Shown here: piece by piece, positions 35,058 to 44,036 of the stretch | Numbering within the stretch: the stretch's first letter is position 1 | How the letters are laid out: each line of letters opens with the position of its first letter | The notes under the pieces: model-generated | What the model was told of the DNA's origin: nothing | What the model saw: only the letters and a program-made list of their open reading frames with translations | The model's database searches: none | Position numbers and translations under genes: made by a program | DNA from: Billgrantia ethanolica | Lineage (GTDB): Bacteria > Pseudomonadota > Gammaproteobacteria > Pseudomonadales > Halomonadaceae | DNA: 64,000 bases | Reading direction: 5' to 3' | NCBI RefSeq assembly: GCF_021404305.1 | Contig: NZ_JABFTX010000004.1 | Span: 434,001-498,000, forward strand

Positions 35058-37151
35058 TCACACCTGGCCGTATCGTCCGGCCTCCTCACCCAGCCAGCGA
35101 CGAATCAGCGGCCGGCTTGCCTCGGGATGGCGGGCCAGCAGGGCCTCGGCCAGCGGCGCGACCCGTTCGAGCAGGTCGGCGTCGCGCTCCAGGTCGGCGA
35201 TCTTCATCTGGGCGAGGCCCGTCTGGCGGGTTCCGAGCACCTCGCCGGGGCCGCGCAGCTCCAGGTCCTTCTCGGCGATGCGAAAGCCGTCGGTGGTCTC
35301 GCGCATCACCGCCAGGCGCTCCCGCGAGTGGGCCGACAGTGGCCCATGGTAGAGCAGCACGCAGAAGCTCTCGCTGGAGCCGCGGCCGACCCTCCCGCGC
35401 AGCTGGTGCAGCTGCGACAGCCCCAGGCGCTCCGGGTTCTCGATGATCATCAGGCTGGCATTGGGCACGTCGACGCCGACTTCTATCACCGTGGTGGCCA
35501 CCAGCAGGTCGAGTTCGCCGCTCTTGAAGGCATCCATCACTGCCGCCTTCTCGGTCGGCTTCATGCGCCCGTGGACCAGGCCGATGGCCAGCTCCGGCAG
35601 CGCCTCGGTGAGTTCGTCGCGGGTCGCCTCGGCGGCCTGACACTGCAGCGCGTCCGACTCCTCGATCAAAGTGCAGACCCAATAGGCCTGGCGCCCCTCG
35701 GCGCAGGCGTGACGAATACGCGCCACCACTTCGGGGCGGCGTTCGTCGGGCACCACCACCGTCTTCACCGGGGTGCGCCCGGGGGGCAGTTCGTCGATGA
35801 TCGAGACGTCGAGGTCGGCGTAGGCGCTCATCGCCAGGGTGCGCGGAATCGGCGTGGCGGTCATCACCAGCTGGTGCGGCGTCAGCCCGCCGGCCTCGCC
35901 CTTCTCGCGCAGCGCCAGGCGCTGGTGCACGCCGAAGCGGTGCTGCTCGTCGACGATGGCCAGGCCCAGGCGCTGGAAGTGCACGTCGCCTTGGAACAGC
36001 GCGTGGGTACCCACCACCATCTGCGCGCGGCCGTCGAGGATGGCGGCCTTGGTGTCGAGTCGCGTCTTGCCCTTGAGCTTGCCAGCCAGCCACGCCACCT
36101 CGATGCCGAGCGGCGTGAACCACGCCTTGAGGGTGCGGTAGTGCTGTTCGGCCAGGATCTCGGTGGGCGCCATCATGGCCGCCTGGCAGTCGCCGGCAAT
36201 CGCCGCCAGCGCCGCCATGGCGGCCACTACTGTCTTGCCCGAACCGACGTCGCCCTGCACCAGCCGCAGCATGGGCACCTCGCGGGCCAGATCCGCGCCG
36301 ATCTCGTCGAGCACGCGACGCTGGGCGCCGGTCAGCGAGAAGGGGAGATGGGTCAGAAAGCGCGCCTGCAGGCTGCGCCCGCTGGGCAGCGCCGGGGCGC
36401 CATCCTCCTGAATCTTCAGACGCACCTGCTGCAGGCTCAGGCGATGGGCCAGCAGCTCCTCCAGGGCCAGGCGCCGCGTGGCCGGGTGCTTGCCGCTGGA
36501 GAGGCGTTCGGGGTCGGCATCGGGTGGCGGCTGATGCAGCATCTGCAGGCAGTGACGCAACTCGGGCAGACCGAAGCGGGTGCGCAAATCTTCGCCGATC
36601 CAGTCGGGCAGCGCCTCGGGGGCCTCGTCCAGGCGGGCCAGCGCCTGCTCGATCAGTGAGCGCAGACGCGCCTGATTGAGCCCTTCGGTGGTGGGGTAGA
36701 TCGGTGTCAGATGATCTTCCACCGGCGGGGCGTCGGCGCTGAGCAGGCGATATTCGGGATGATAGATCTCAAGTCCGGTGGCGCCGGCGCGCGCCTCGCC
36801 GAAGCAGCGCACCCGGGTGCCGGGGCGGAACTGTTGCTGCTGCGCCGGTGAGAAGTGGAAGAAGCGCAGGCTGATGATGCCTGAGCCGTCGCGCAGTCGC
36901 ACCAGCAGGCTGCGGCGGCGGCCTTTCACCACATCGCTGGCCGACACCTCTCCCTCCACCACCGCTTCGTGCCCTGCTCTCAGCGTGCCGATCGGCGTGA
37001 TGCGGGTACGGTCCTGATAGCGCAGCGGCAGATGAAACAGCAGGTCGGCCACGCTCTCGATGCGCAGGCGGGCCAGCTTGACCGCTACCGCTTCCCCGAC
37101 GCCCTTCAGGGAGGTGACTGGCGCATCCAGCGCATTGACGTCGGCGCTCAT
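35058..37151 (-). CDS. recG: ATP-dependent DNA helicase RecG
   Basis: Remodels stalled forks and branched DNA. 697 aa: an N-terminal wedge/OB domain (about 50-150, with RYQDRTRITPIG and RSLLVRLRDGSG), helicase motif I QGDVGSGKTVVA near 290, MAPTEILAEQHY (Ia), DEQHRFGV (II, DEQH rather than DEAD, as in RecG), MTATPIPRTLA (III), and motifs V/VI VGVDVPNASLMIIENPERLGLSQLHQLRGRVGRG in part. The C-terminus keeps the RFG-type DLELRGPGEVLGTRQTG motif. Start: the ATG at 37151 overlaps the oxyR stop (ATGA) and MSADVNALDAPVTSLKGVG fits; a frame start nine codons earlier is not needed. Confidence 0.96.
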   Translation of the reverse strand: MSADVNALDAPVTSLKGVGEAVAVKLARLRIESVADLLFHLPLRYQDRTRITPIGTLRAGHEAVVEGEVSASDVVKGRRRSLLVRLRDGSGIISLRFFHFSPAQQQQFRPGTRVRCFGEARAGATGLEIYHPEYRLLSADAPPVEDHLTPIYPTTEGLNQARLRSLIEQALARLDEAPEALPDWIGEDLRTRFGLPELRHCLQMLHQPPPDADPERLSSGKHPATRRLALEELLAHRLSLQQVRLKIQEDGAPALPSGRSLQARFLTHLPFSLTGAQRRVLDEIGADLAREVPMLRLVQGDVGSGKTVVAAMAALAAIAGDCQAAMMAPTEILAEQHYRTLKAWFTPLGIEVAWLAGKLKGKTRLDTKAAILDGRAQMVVGTHALFQGDVHFQRLGLAIVDEQHRFGVHQRLALREKGEAGGLTPHQLVMTATPIPRTLAMSAYADLDVSIIDELPPGRTPVKTVVVPDERRPEVVARIRHACAEGRQAYWVCTLIEESDALQCQAAEATRDELTEALPELAIGLVHGRMKPTEKAAVMDAFKSGELDLLVATTVIEVGVDVPNASLMIIENPERLGLSQLHQLRGRVGRGSSESFCVLLYHGPLSAHSRERLAVMRETTDGFRIAEKDLELRGPGEVLGTRQTGLAQMKIADLERDADLLERVAPLAEALLARHPEASRPLIRRWLGEEAGRYGQV

Positions 37152-38068
37152 GCGGGCTCGGGGAGCGCCTCGTGACACAGCTGGATGGCGTCGGTCACCG
37201 CGTCGATGGCCTTGGGACGCGGAAAGCTGGCGCGCCAGGCGATCGCCACGGTGCGCGATGGCGCCGGCGACTTGAACGGCCGGCTGGTGAGCAGCCCGCT
37301 TTCGTAGTGGCCGGTGCCGATGGCCGAGCGCGGCAGCACGGTGATGCCCAGCTTCGAGGCGACCATGTGACGGATCGTCTCCAGCGAGCCGCCTTCGGCG
37401 GTCAGGGTGTTGCTGGGGCTGTTGAGCTGCTGGCTGATGGCGGGGCAGGCCTCGAGAATCTGATCGCGGAAGCAGTGACCTTCGCCCAGCAGCAGCAGAC
37501 GCTCCTTGAGCAGGTCCTCCTTCTCGATGAACTCGCGCTGGCTCCAGGGGTGATCGGCCGGGATCAGTACCTCGAACTCCTCTTCGTAGAGGGGCTTGGT
37601 CACCACGTCGGTTTCGGTGAACGGCAGCGCGATGATGATTGCATCGAGCTCACCGCTGCGCAGCTTGCGCCGCAGGCTGGCGGTGAAGCCCTCCTCGATG
37701 TAGAGCGGCATCTGCGGGGCGCTGCGGGTCAGGGCCGGTACCAGGTGCGGGAACAGGTAGGGGCCGATGGTGTAGATGGCACCGATGCGCAGCGGGCTCG
37801 CCAGCTGATCCTTGCCGGCATTGGCCAGCTCCTTGATCACGCTGCTCTGCTCCAGGACGCGCTGGGCCTGTTCGACGATCTTCTCGCCCAGCGGCGTGAC
37901 CTGCACGGTGGACTTGGAGCGCTCGAACAGCGCCACGCCAAGTTCCTCCTCGAGTTTCTTGACCGCCACCGACAGCGTGGGTTGAGAAACGAAGCAGCGC
38001 TCGGCCGCTCTGCCGAAGTGACGCTCTTGCGCCAAGGTTACGATGTACCGAAGTTCTGTTAGAGTCAT
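37148..38068 (-). CDS. oxyR: Hydrogen-peroxide-responsive regulator OxyR
   Basis: LysR-type activator of peroxide-defence genes. N-terminal HTH MTLTELRYIVTLAQERHFGRAAERCFVSQPTLS in part. The redox pair is at exactly the E. coli positions: Cys199 in GEGHCFRDQ and Cys208 in LEACPA. At 306 aa it is the usual length (305). ATG at 38068. It is immediately upstream of recG with a 4-bp overlap, the recG-oxyR arrangement known from pseudomonads. The 77 bp upstream contain two ATAG tetramers (38100 and 38114), too little to call an OxyR operator. Confidence 0.96.
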   Translation of the reverse strand: MTLTELRYIVTLAQERHFGRAAERCFVSQPTLSVAVKKLEEELGVALFERSKSTVQVTPLGEKIVEQAQRVLEQSSVIKELANAGKDQLASPLRIGAIYTIGPYLFPHLVPALTRSAPQMPLYIEEGFTASLRRKLRSGELDAIIIALPFTETDVVTKPLYEEEFEVLIPADHPWSQREFIEKEDLLKERLLLLGEGHCFRDQILEACPAISQQLNSPSNTLTAEGGSLETIRHMVASKLGITVLPRSAIGTGHYESGLLTSRPFKSPAPSRTVAIAWRASFPRPKAIDAVTDAIQLCHEALPEPA

Positions 38069-38145
38069 GACTGGTGCCCTGTGGGCATCCTCTCGGACGA
38101 TAGATGACTTTCAATAGGGACTTTTTATCAGGGGGCGAGAGAAAG

Positions 38146-39018
38146 GTGAAGAAAACCACACTGATTCTAGGCTGCGGCGACATCGGAATGGTGCTGGGCA
38201 GGGAACTGCTGGCGGCAGGGCATCGCGTGATCGGAGCCCGGCGCAGCGTCGCACCGTTGGAGGGTAGCGGTATCGAACCGCTACCGCTCGACCTGAACGA
38301 CGAAGAGGCCCTGGCCGCGCTGCCCGACGCCGACTACGTGGTCTATATCCTCAGCGCCGATCGCTTCGACGAGGCCGCCTACCGCGCCGCCTATCTCGAT
38401 GGCCTCAAGGCCGTGCTGCAGGTCTATGAAGGGCGTGACACGGCCCCCAAACGCCTGCTCTTCGTTTCGTCCACCAGTGTCTACGGCCAGAAGGAGGGTG
38501 AGCTGGTCGATGAGGAGACCCAGGCCGAATCGGCGGGCTTTGCCGGTGCGCTGATGCGCGAGGCCGAGCAGGCCCTGCGGGCGAGCCCCTTGCCGGGTAC
38601 CACGGTGCGCTTCTCGGGCATCTATGGGCCGGGCCGCGATCGCCTGATTCGGCAGGTGCTGGAGGGCCGCATTGCGCCGGCAACTCCGCCCATGTACTCC
38701 AACCGCATCCATCGCGACGACTGCGCCGGGGTACTGGCCCACCTGATCGGCCTGGACGCGCAAGGCGAGTCGCTGGAGGAGCTCTATCTGGCCAGCGACT
38801 GTGCGCCGGAGCCGCTGTACGAGGTCATGGCGTGGCTGGCCGGCCAGCTCAAGGTCGAACCCACCGAGGTGATCCAGGCGCCGCTGCGCAAGCGCTCCAG
38901 CAAGCGCTGCGACAATACCCGCCTGCGTGAGACCGGCTACGTGTTCCGCTACCCCAGCTATCGGGAAGGCTATGCTCAGGTCATGAAAGAGGGCGGCTTC
39001 CTACCCGAGCCGGTCTGA
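38146..39018 (+). CDS. NAD-dependent epimerase/dehydratase-like SDR (YeeZ-like)
   Basis: Extended/atypical short-chain dehydrogenase. LILGCGDIGMVLGRELLAAGH (residues 5-25) is the nucleotide-binding region, then RRSVAPLEGSG, PDADYVVYILSAD and the catalytic-region FVSSTSVYGQKEG with SxxY. Y..K is degenerate, as in the YeeZ group. TTVRFSGIYGPGRDRLIRQV and the RIHRDDCAGVL block follow. At about 290 aa it fits. Start: a GTG at 38146 just after GAGAGAAAG gives MKKTTLILGCG; an upstream in-frame ATG at 38104 is possible but adds non-conserved residues. It is divergent from oxyR. Substrate unknown. Confidence 0.82.
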   Translation: MKKTTLILGCGDIGMVLGRELLAAGHRVIGARRSVAPLEGSGIEPLPLDLNDEEALAALPDADYVVYILSADRFDEAAYRAAYLDGLKAVLQVYEGRDTAPKRLLFVSSTSVYGQKEGELVDEETQAESAGFAGALMREAEQALRASPLPGTTVRFSGIYGPGRDRLIRQVLEGRIAPATPPMYSNRIHRDDCAGVLAHLIGLDAQGESLEELYLASDCAPEPLYEVMAWLAGQLKVEPTEVIQAPLRKRSSKRCDNTRLRETGYVFRYPSYREGYAQVMKEGGFLPEPV

Positions 39019-39031
39019 GTCCGCTCGCCAT

Positions 39032-39050
39032 CGCGGGCGCCCTGCCCGCG
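39032..39050 (+). terminator. Short GC hairpin after the SDR gene
   Basis: CGCGGGC at 39032-39038 and GCCCGCG at 39044-39050 with a 5-nt loop, starting 14 bases after the SDR stop and followed by TTGGTGTC. A candidate terminator without a real T-tract. Confidence 0.4.
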
Positions 39051-39052
39051 TT

Positions 39053-39076
39053 GGTGTCATGAGAGGTGTCATGAGA
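39053..39076. repeat. Perfect tandem 12-mer
   Basis: GGTGTCATGAGA occurs twice without a gap (39053-39064 and 39065-39076) in the 120-bp spacer between the convergent SDR and PagL genes. Each unit contains GTGTCAT, a PhoB-like heptamer, but the period is 12 rather than the 11 bp of a Pho box. Confidence 0.75.
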
Positions 39077-39138
39077 CAAGCCCTGACTCGTACTGATCCA
39101 CGCGGCGCTGTGCGGTATCGAGCTGGACTGGTTCTAAA

Positions 39139-39645
39139 CTAGAGCGGCAGGCGATAGCCCATGGCCAGCACTTCGAAGCCCTGATTGGGCGAGCGGATGC
39201 CGCCGTTCGAGTAATGGGTCAGGCTCAGGGCGACCTCGCCGGGCCCCAGCGGCCCGCCCAACGCCAGGCGATCCTGGAACTGGAAGGCGCTGCCGAGCTC
39301 GCGCGACTCGTGGCGGGATTCGAGGAACAGCGCCACGCCGATGCCGCCTTCGATGAACACGCCGCGCTCTTCACCAAAGGTCCAACGCAGTGCCGGGGTG
39401 GCCAGCCACGCCGCGTTGTGGTTGCCCTCGCGGCCCTGCAGCAGCAGCAGGCCGGTGGCCAGACGCAGGCTGAGCGCTGCCGGCAGGAATTCGAGTTCGG
39501 GACGCGTATCGATCTCGACACGGGCGGCGGCGGCCGATTCGCTAGTCATGCCGGCGTCGAGATAGAGGTCGGCCAGCCCGGCAGGGCTACCGATCAGGGC
39601 CAGGCCGGCCAGCAGTCCGGCGGCGAGGTTCTTCCCGCGCTTCAC
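39139..39645 (-). CDS. pagL: PagL-like lipid A 3-O-deacylase (acyloxyacyl hydrolase)
   Basis: Outer-membrane beta-barrel enzyme that removes a 3-O acyl chain from lipid A. From the GTG at 39645 (GGGGA 6 bases ahead) the protein is 168 aa with a signal peptide (LAAGLLAGLALIGSPAGLA). Alternating beta-strand segments follow, and the C-terminal LSLTHYSNGGIRSPNQGFE contains the PagL active-site pattern His-x-Ser-Asn with a downstream Glu. The longer frame from 39792 adds a non-conserved stretch across the upstream spacer and is rejected. It is monocistronic; a short GC hairpin is on the other side of the convergent spacer. Lipid A remodelling could lower surface charge or endotoxicity. Confidence 0.85.
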   Translation of the reverse strand: MKRGKNLAAGLLAGLALIGSPAGLADLYLDAGMTSESAAAARVEIDTRPELEFLPAALSLRLATGLLLLQGREGNHNAAWLATPALRWTFGEERGVFIEGGIGVALFLESRHESRELGSAFQFQDRLALGGPLGPGEVALSLTHYSNGGIRSPNQGFEVLAMGYRLPL

Positions 39646-39712
39646 AGTGTTCCCCTTTTCTTGTGTGCCAATCGGATGTTGGCTGCTCTGGCGTCTCTTC
39701 ATCCTTGCGGCA

Positions 39713-40225
39713 TCAGCACTGAGATGCGGCCAGAGAGTGGTAGTGCGCGCCCCGCTGATCGACGATCGAGTGAAGCAGCGCCATGCGTTCATAAGACCAT
39801 GTCAGGTCGACGGCGGGAAGCCCGCTCACCTCGAGCGAGACGGCACGGCGCAGCAGGGTGACGTGGGGCGTGAAGCTGGCGGGACGCTTGCCGAACCCGC
39901 GTGCTTCGAGTTCGTCCCACAGCCGGCCCTGCAGCCGTGCCAGACCGTGGTCGGTGTGCCGGCCGCCTACCCAGATGATGCCGAGGCGCCGGAAGCAGCC
40001 CCAGCCGTCGAGGCGCCACTCGCCGGGTTCGATGGCCAGGCCCTGGACCCACTCGACGAGCTCGGCGGCCTTGGCCTCCTGCACCTCGCCGAGAAAGGCC
40101 AGCGTCAGGTGCAGGCTAGGGTCGGGCATGCGCCTTCCGCCGCAGCGGGCATGAGCGATATCCGCCAGCGCGCCGAGCCGCTCGCGCAGCTCGGGCGGCG
40201 GATTCAGTGCCAGGAAGAGCCGCAC
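39713..40225 (-). CDS. thpR: RNA 2',3'-cyclic phosphodiesterase (LigT/ThpR, 2H family)
   Basis: Opens 2',3'-cyclic phosphates on RNA to 2'-phosphates; early reports describe RNA ligase activity. Both catalytic HxT motifs of the 2H superfamily are present: His39 in SLHLTLAFLGEV and His121 in FTPHVTLLRRA. The start RLFLALNPPPELRERL and the 170-aa length match ThpR/LigT. GTG start at 40225, 6 bp after the ridA stop, so it is probably cotranscribed with ridA. Confidence 0.9.
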   Translation of the reverse strand: MRLFLALNPPPELRERLGALADIAHARCGGRRMPDPSLHLTLAFLGEVQEAKAAELVEWVQGLAIEPGEWRLDGWGCFRRLGIIWVGGRHTDHGLARLQGRLWDELEARGFGKRPASFTPHVTLLRRAVSLEVSGLPAVDLTWSYERMALLHSIVDQRGAHYHSLAASQC

Positions 40226-40231
40226 GGCTCT

Positions 40232-40621
40232 TTAATCACCAATCACCATCACGGCTTCCGCTTCGAACTGCGCCCCCTTGGGCAGCGCCTTGACGCCCAC
40301 CGCGGCACGGGCGGGGTAGGGCTTGTCGAAGAACTCCTCCATCACCTTGTTGACCACCGCGAAATTGCCCAGGTCGACCAGGTAGAGGTTGAGCTTGACG
40401 ATCTCGCCCAGCGAGCCGGCGGCCTCTTCGCACACGGCCTTGAGGTTGATGAAGACCTGGCGGGCCTGGGCTTCGAAGTCGTCGGAGATGAGCTCCATGG
40501 TGGCCGGGTCGAGGGGAATCTGACCGGACAGATAGACGGTGTTGCCGGCCTTGATGGCCTGGGAGTAGGGGCCGATGGCGGCGGGGGCCTTATCGGTATT
40601 GATCACGGCCTTGTTGCTCAT
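40232..40621 (-). CDS. ridA: RidA family reactive-intermediate (enamine/imine) deaminase
   Basis: Cytosolic trimeric enzyme that hydrolyses reactive 2-aminoacrylate-type enamines made by PLP enzymes. The 129-aa sequence has the family signature near the C-terminus: [23 protein letters not shown], with the carboxylate-binding Arg in PARAAV and the Glu in AEAVMV. The N-terminus has [33 protein letters not shown] in part, also typical. ATG at 40621. It sits between spoT and thpR on the same strand, the spoT-ridA order also found in Pseudomonas, but a strong hairpin separates it from spoT. Confidence 0.95.
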   Translation of the reverse strand: MSNKAVINTDKAPAAIGPYSQAIKAGNTVYLSGQIPLDPATMELISDDFEAQARQVFINLKAVCEEAAGSLGEIVKLNLYLVDLGNFAVVNKVMEEFFDKPYPARAAVGVKALPKGAQFEAEAVMVIGD

Positions 40622-40671
40622 GATGCGCTCCTCTTGGTGTCCATGTACTGCATGGCAAGGGTCAATGAAAA

Positions 40672-40701
40672 GCCCGTTCGCCGCGCCGGCGGCGAACGGG
40701 C
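40672..40701 (-). terminator. Rho-independent terminator of spoT
   Basis: Perfect 13-bp stem: GCCCGTTCGCCGC at 40672-40684 and its complement at 40689-40701, with a GCCG loop. On the minus strand it begins 11 bases after the spoT stop and is followed by TTTTCATT. ridA starts 50 bp further on, so ridA-thpR may have a separate promoter or depend on read-through. Confidence 0.85.
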
Positions 40702-40711
40702 CGAAACGGGT

Positions 40712-42847
40712 TCAATTGCCGACGCGGGTGATCTTGCCGACGTGGGACAGGTTGCGAATGCGTTTGATGATGCGGGCCAGGTGCACGCGGTCGCGTACTG
40801 CCAGGGTCAGGTGCACGATGGAGAGCCGGGCGTCGCGCTCCTCGATGCCGATGCGCTCGATGTTGGCGTCGGCGTCGGTGACCAGGCTGGCGAGCTCGGC
40901 CACCAGCCCGCGGCGGCTCTCGATCTCGATGCGCAGGGCCACCGGGAAGTCCTCGCTGATCTCCTCGGACCACTCCAGGGCGAACAGCTTGTCCGGGTCG
41001 CTCTTCAATTCGTCGAGATTGCGGCACTCGGTGCGGTGCACCACGATGCCCTTGCCCACCGACAGATGGCCCACCACCGGATCGCCGGGCAGCGGGTGGC
41101 AGCAGCGGGCGAACTTGATCACCATGCCCTCGCCGCCGCTGATGACGATGGGGCCCTGGGCGGCCAACCCGCGCTCGCCGGCCTCGGCCATGTCGCCGCG
41201 CAGCAGATCGACCAGGCGCCGGGCCACCACGTGGGCCACTCGGGTGCCGAGACCGATCGACTCCAGCAGGCTCTCCTCGTCCTTGAGCGACAGCTCCGTC
41301 AGCAGCTCAGGCAGTACGCTCTCCGGCAGCTCCTCCAGGCTGGTCTCGAAATCCGCCAGGGCCTTGTTGAGCAGCCGTCGGCCGAGCTGAACCGCCTCGG
41401 TCTGCTGCTGATGCTTGAGGGCGTGACGGATCGCCGAGCGCGCCTTGGCGGTGACCACGAAGTTGAGCCAGGCCAGGTTGGGACGCGCCCCCGGGGCGGT
41501 GATGATCTCCAGCGTCTGACCGCTCTCCAGGCGGGTCGAGAGCGGCGCCAGGTGGCGGTCGATACGGCAGGCGATGCAGCTGTTGCCGATATCGGTGTGC
41601 ACGGCGTAGGCGAAGTCGATCACCGTGGCGCCCTGGGGCAGCTCCATGATGTCGCCGCGGGGCGTGAACACGTAGATATCGTCGGGGAACAGGTCGTTCT
41701 TGACGTGTTCGATGAACTCCAGCGAGTCGCCGGCGTGGCGCTGCATCTCGAGCAGCCCCTTGACCCACTCCCGGGCTCGGGCGTGGCTGCCCTCGGCAAT
41801 GGGGTGGTCTGTCTGGCCCGCCTTGTAGAGCCAGTGGGCGGCGATGCCGTTGTTGGCCATGGCCTCCATCTCGCGGGTGCGGATCTGCACCTCGATGGGC
41901 ATGCCGCCGCTGCCGAACAGGGTGGTGTGCAGGCTCTGGTAGCCATTGGCCTTGGGGATGGCGATGTAATCCTTGAAGCGACCCGGCACCGGCTTGTAGA
42001 GGTTGTGCACCACGCCGAGGATCCGGTAGCAGCTGTCGACGTCCTCGGTGATGATGCGAAAGCCGAACACGTCCATGATCTCGGCGAACGGCTTGCGCTG
42101 GTCGCGCATCTTCTTGTAGATCGACAGCAGGTGCTTCTGGCGGCCCACCACGGTGCCGGCCAGCCCTTCGTCGTCGAGGCTCTTCTGCAGCGTGCTCTGG
42201 ATCTGGCGGATCGCCGAACGGCGATGGCCGCGGGCGCTGGAGACGGCGCGCTTGATGCGCTCGGCGCGCATCGGGTGCAGCGCCTGGAACGAGAGGTCCT
42301 CGAGCTCCACGCGGATGGTGTTGATACCCAGGCGGCTGGCGATGCGGGCGTAGATCTCCAGCGTCTCGCGGGCGATGCGGCGCTTCTTCTCCGGGCGCAG
42401 GGCACCCAGGGTGCGCATGTTGTGCAGGCGGTCGGCGAGCTTGACGATGATGACGCGGATGTCCTTGGACATCGCCAGCACCATCTTCTGGAAGTTCTCG
42501 GCCTGGGCGACGGCCTTGTCCTCGAAGGTGATCTGGGTCAGCTTCGAGACGCCGTCGACCAGCTCCGCCACCGGCTTGCCGAACTGCTCGGCGAGAGCCT
42601 CCTTGGAAACCCCGGTGTCCTCGATCACGTCGTGCAGCATGGCCGACATCAGGCTCTGATGGTCCATGTGCATGTTGGCGAGGATGTTGGCCACCGCCAG
42701 CGGATGGGTGACGTAGGGTTCGCCGGAGCGCCGGCGCTGGCCGTCGTGGGCCTGCTCGGCATAGTAGAAGGCGCGCTTGACCTGCTGGATCTCGTCGGGA
42801 GGAAGATAGCCGCCGAGTCTGTCGGCCAGGTCGTCGATGGTGAACAT
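40712..42847 (-). CDS. spoT: Bifunctional (p)ppGpp synthetase/hydrolase SpoT
   Basis: Stringent-response enzyme. 711 aa in the Rel/SpoT order: HD hydrolase domain (about 25-190; HPLAVANILANMHMD, AMLHDVIEDTG with the HD pair, and KLADRLHNMRTL), synthetase domain (about 225-345; GFRIITEDVDSCYRILGVVH in part, with DYIAIPKANGYQSLHTT), TGS domain (about 388-450; VFTPRGDIMELPQGATVIDFAYAVH in part) and a C-terminal ACT domain (about 636-711). Intact HD residues indicate active hydrolase, so this is SpoT rather than RelA. ATG at 42847, 22 bp after rpoZ. It ends in a strong terminator. Confidence 0.97.
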   Translation of the reverse strand: MFTIDDLADRLGGYLPPDEIQQVKRAFYYAEQAHDGQRRRSGEPYVTHPLAVANILANMHMDHQSLMSAMLHDVIEDTGVSKEALAEQFGKPVAELVDGVSKLTQITFEDKAVAQAENFQKMVLAMSKDIRVIIVKLADRLHNMRTLGALRPEKKRRIARETLEIYARIASRLGINTIRVELEDLSFQALHPMRAERIKRAVSSARGHRRSAIRQIQSTLQKSLDDEGLAGTVVGRQKHLLSIYKKMRDQRKPFAEIMDVFGFRIITEDVDSCYRILGVVHNLYKPVPGRFKDYIAIPKANGYQSLHTTLFGSGGMPIEVQIRTREMEAMANNGIAAHWLYKAGQTDHPIAEGSHARAREWVKGLLEMQRHAGDSLEFIEHVKNDLFPDDIYVFTPRGDIMELPQGATVIDFAYAVHTDIGNSCIACRIDRHLAPLSTRLESGQTLEIITAPGARPNLAWLNFVVTAKARSAIRHALKHQQQTEAVQLGRRLLNKALADFETSLEELPESVLPELLTELSLKDEESLLESIGLGTRVAHVVARRLVDLLRGDMAEAGERGLAAQGPIVISGGEGMVIKFARCCHPLPGDPVVGHLSVGKGIVVHRTECRNLDELKSDPDKLFALEWSEEISEDFPVALRIEIESRRGLVAELASLVTDADANIERIGIEERDARLSIVHLTLAVRDRVHLARIIKRIRNLSHVGKITRVGN

Positions 42848-42869
42848 TAGCGCGCCTTGAGTGACAGCC

Positions 42870-43130
42870 TTACTCCTCGAGAGCGATACCCGGCTCGCCC
42901 TCGCGGCGAATCCTCACCGGCGCCTCGATCGGCTCGTCCAGCACGGTATGGTCGACGAGCCCGGCGGCGATCTCGCGCAGCGCCATCACGGTGGGCTTGT
43001 CGTTCTCCCAGGGCAGCTGGGCATCGCGCGAGCCGCGCGACAGCTGGCGAGCGCGCTGGGTGGAGATCATCACCAGCTTGAAGCGGTTTTCGACGTTTTC
43101 CAGACAATCTTCGACGGTGACACGCGCCAT
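42870..43130 (-). CDS. rpoZ: DNA-directed RNA polymerase omega subunit
   Basis: 86-aa omega subunit that helps assemble beta' and forms part of the ppGpp site. [33 protein letters not shown] in part is near-identical to the family N-terminus, and [15 protein letters not shown] follows. The C-terminal third is acidic and variable. ATG at 43130. It is followed by spoT 22 bp later, placing the alarmone enzyme and its RNAP partner in one transcript, as in other gammaproteobacteria. A 153-bp spacer separates it from gmk. Confidence 0.97.
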   Translation of the reverse strand: MARVTVEDCLENVENRFKLVMISTQRARQLSRGSRDAQLPWENDKPTVMALREIAAGLVDHTVLDEPIEAPVRIRREGEPGIALEE

Positions 43131-43246
43131 ATTAGGGTACTTCCCGGAAACTGTGGTGGGCCCACGGCAGCGGCCGAAGGACCGAAATGGAACAGGACAG
43201 ACTAGATTACTCGACGTTCGGCTACCCTGACAAGCGTCTGCGGGCC

Positions 43247-43295
43247 AGGACAGGCGCTCCGCGGATAGGACAGGCGGCTGTCGCTAGGACAACAG
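43247..43295. repeat. Short direct repeats after gmk
   Basis: AGGACAGGCG occurs at 43247-43256 and 43267-43276, and a partial copy AGGACAACAG at 43286-43295, at a period of about 20 bp. The last copy overlaps the gmk stop codon. They lie in the gmk-rpoZ spacer. A function is not apparent. Confidence 0.6.
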
Positions 43296-43898
43296 CGCAT
43301 CCAGCAGCGGGCCGTGACTCTCCTTCACCCGTGCCAGGCTCAGGCGCCGGCTGATCACCAGCGACTGCAGCTCGCGCAGGGCGGTGGTGAAGTCGTCGTT
43401 GATCACCAGGTAGTCGTATTCGTCGTAGTGCGACATCTCGCTGACCGCATCGCGCATGCGGCGGGCAATGGTGGCGTGCTCGTCGGTGCCGCGGTTGGCC
43501 AGGCGCCGCTCCAGCTCGTCGCGGGAAGGCGGCAGGATGAAGACCGATACCGCATCGGGCATCTGTTCGCGGACCTGGCGGGCGCCCTGCCAGTCGATCT
43601 CGAGGATCACGTCCTGGCCGGCCTCGAGCAGGGCTTCCACCGCCGGCCGCGAGGTGCCGTAGAAGTTGTCGAACACCCGGGCGTACTCGAAGAACTCGCC
43701 CCGCGCGATCATCGCCTCGAACTCGTCCACCGTCACGAAGTGGTAGTTGACGCCGTCCACCTCGCCACGGCGCTGGCCCCGGGTGGTATGCGACACCGAG
43801 ACCTGGATGCCGTCGAGGCTCTCGATCAGCTCGCGTACCAGCGTGGTCTTGCCGGCGCCGGAGGGCGCGGAAACGATGAAAAGCGTACCTTGGGACAT
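43284..43898 (-). CDS. gmk: Guanylate kinase
   Basis: Phosphorylates GMP to GDP. P-loop FIVSAPSGAGKTTL at residues 6-19, then HTTRGQRRGEVDGVNYHFV in the GMP-binding domain, EYARVFDNFYGTSR, and LEIDWQGARQVR. At 204 aa it is standard. Start: the ATG at 43898 gives MSQGTLFIVSAPSGAGKT with GGAG 7 bases upstream; an ATG 33 codons earlier adds a non-conserved tail. Placed upstream of rpoZ-spoT, so guanine-nucleotide supply and ppGpp turnover are linked genetically. Confidence 0.96.
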   Translation of the reverse strand: MSQGTLFIVSAPSGAGKTTLVRELIESLDGIQVSVSHTTRGQRRGEVDGVNYHFVTVDEFEAMIARGEFFEYARVFDNFYGTSRPAVEALLEAGQDVILEIDWQGARQVREQMPDAVSVFILPPSRDELERRLANRGTDEHATIARRMRDAVSEMSHYDEYDYLVINDDFTTALRELQSLVISRRLSLARVKESHGPLLDALLS

Positions 43899-44036
43899 AT
43901 CGGGCTCCGGATCGCAAATGCCCCCGTTCGCCGGAAGCGAAGGGGGGCGAGCGCCATGGCTGCGCATTCGAGCGACATAGTATACCTGCCCGGCCAAGGG
44001 TGCGTCATGGCCCGTGGCGGTCGCGCGACGGCTGCC

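Noticed and set aside
38090..38130. Two ATAG tetramers upstream of oxyR as an OxyR operator
   Set aside because: The spacing and the missing CTAT halves do not fit the OxyR consensus.
39647..42850. Forward open frame of about 1067 codons opposite thpR-ridA-spoT
   Set aside because: Antisense shadow of recognised genes; it crosses three gene boundaries and has no ribosome-binding site or recognisable domain.
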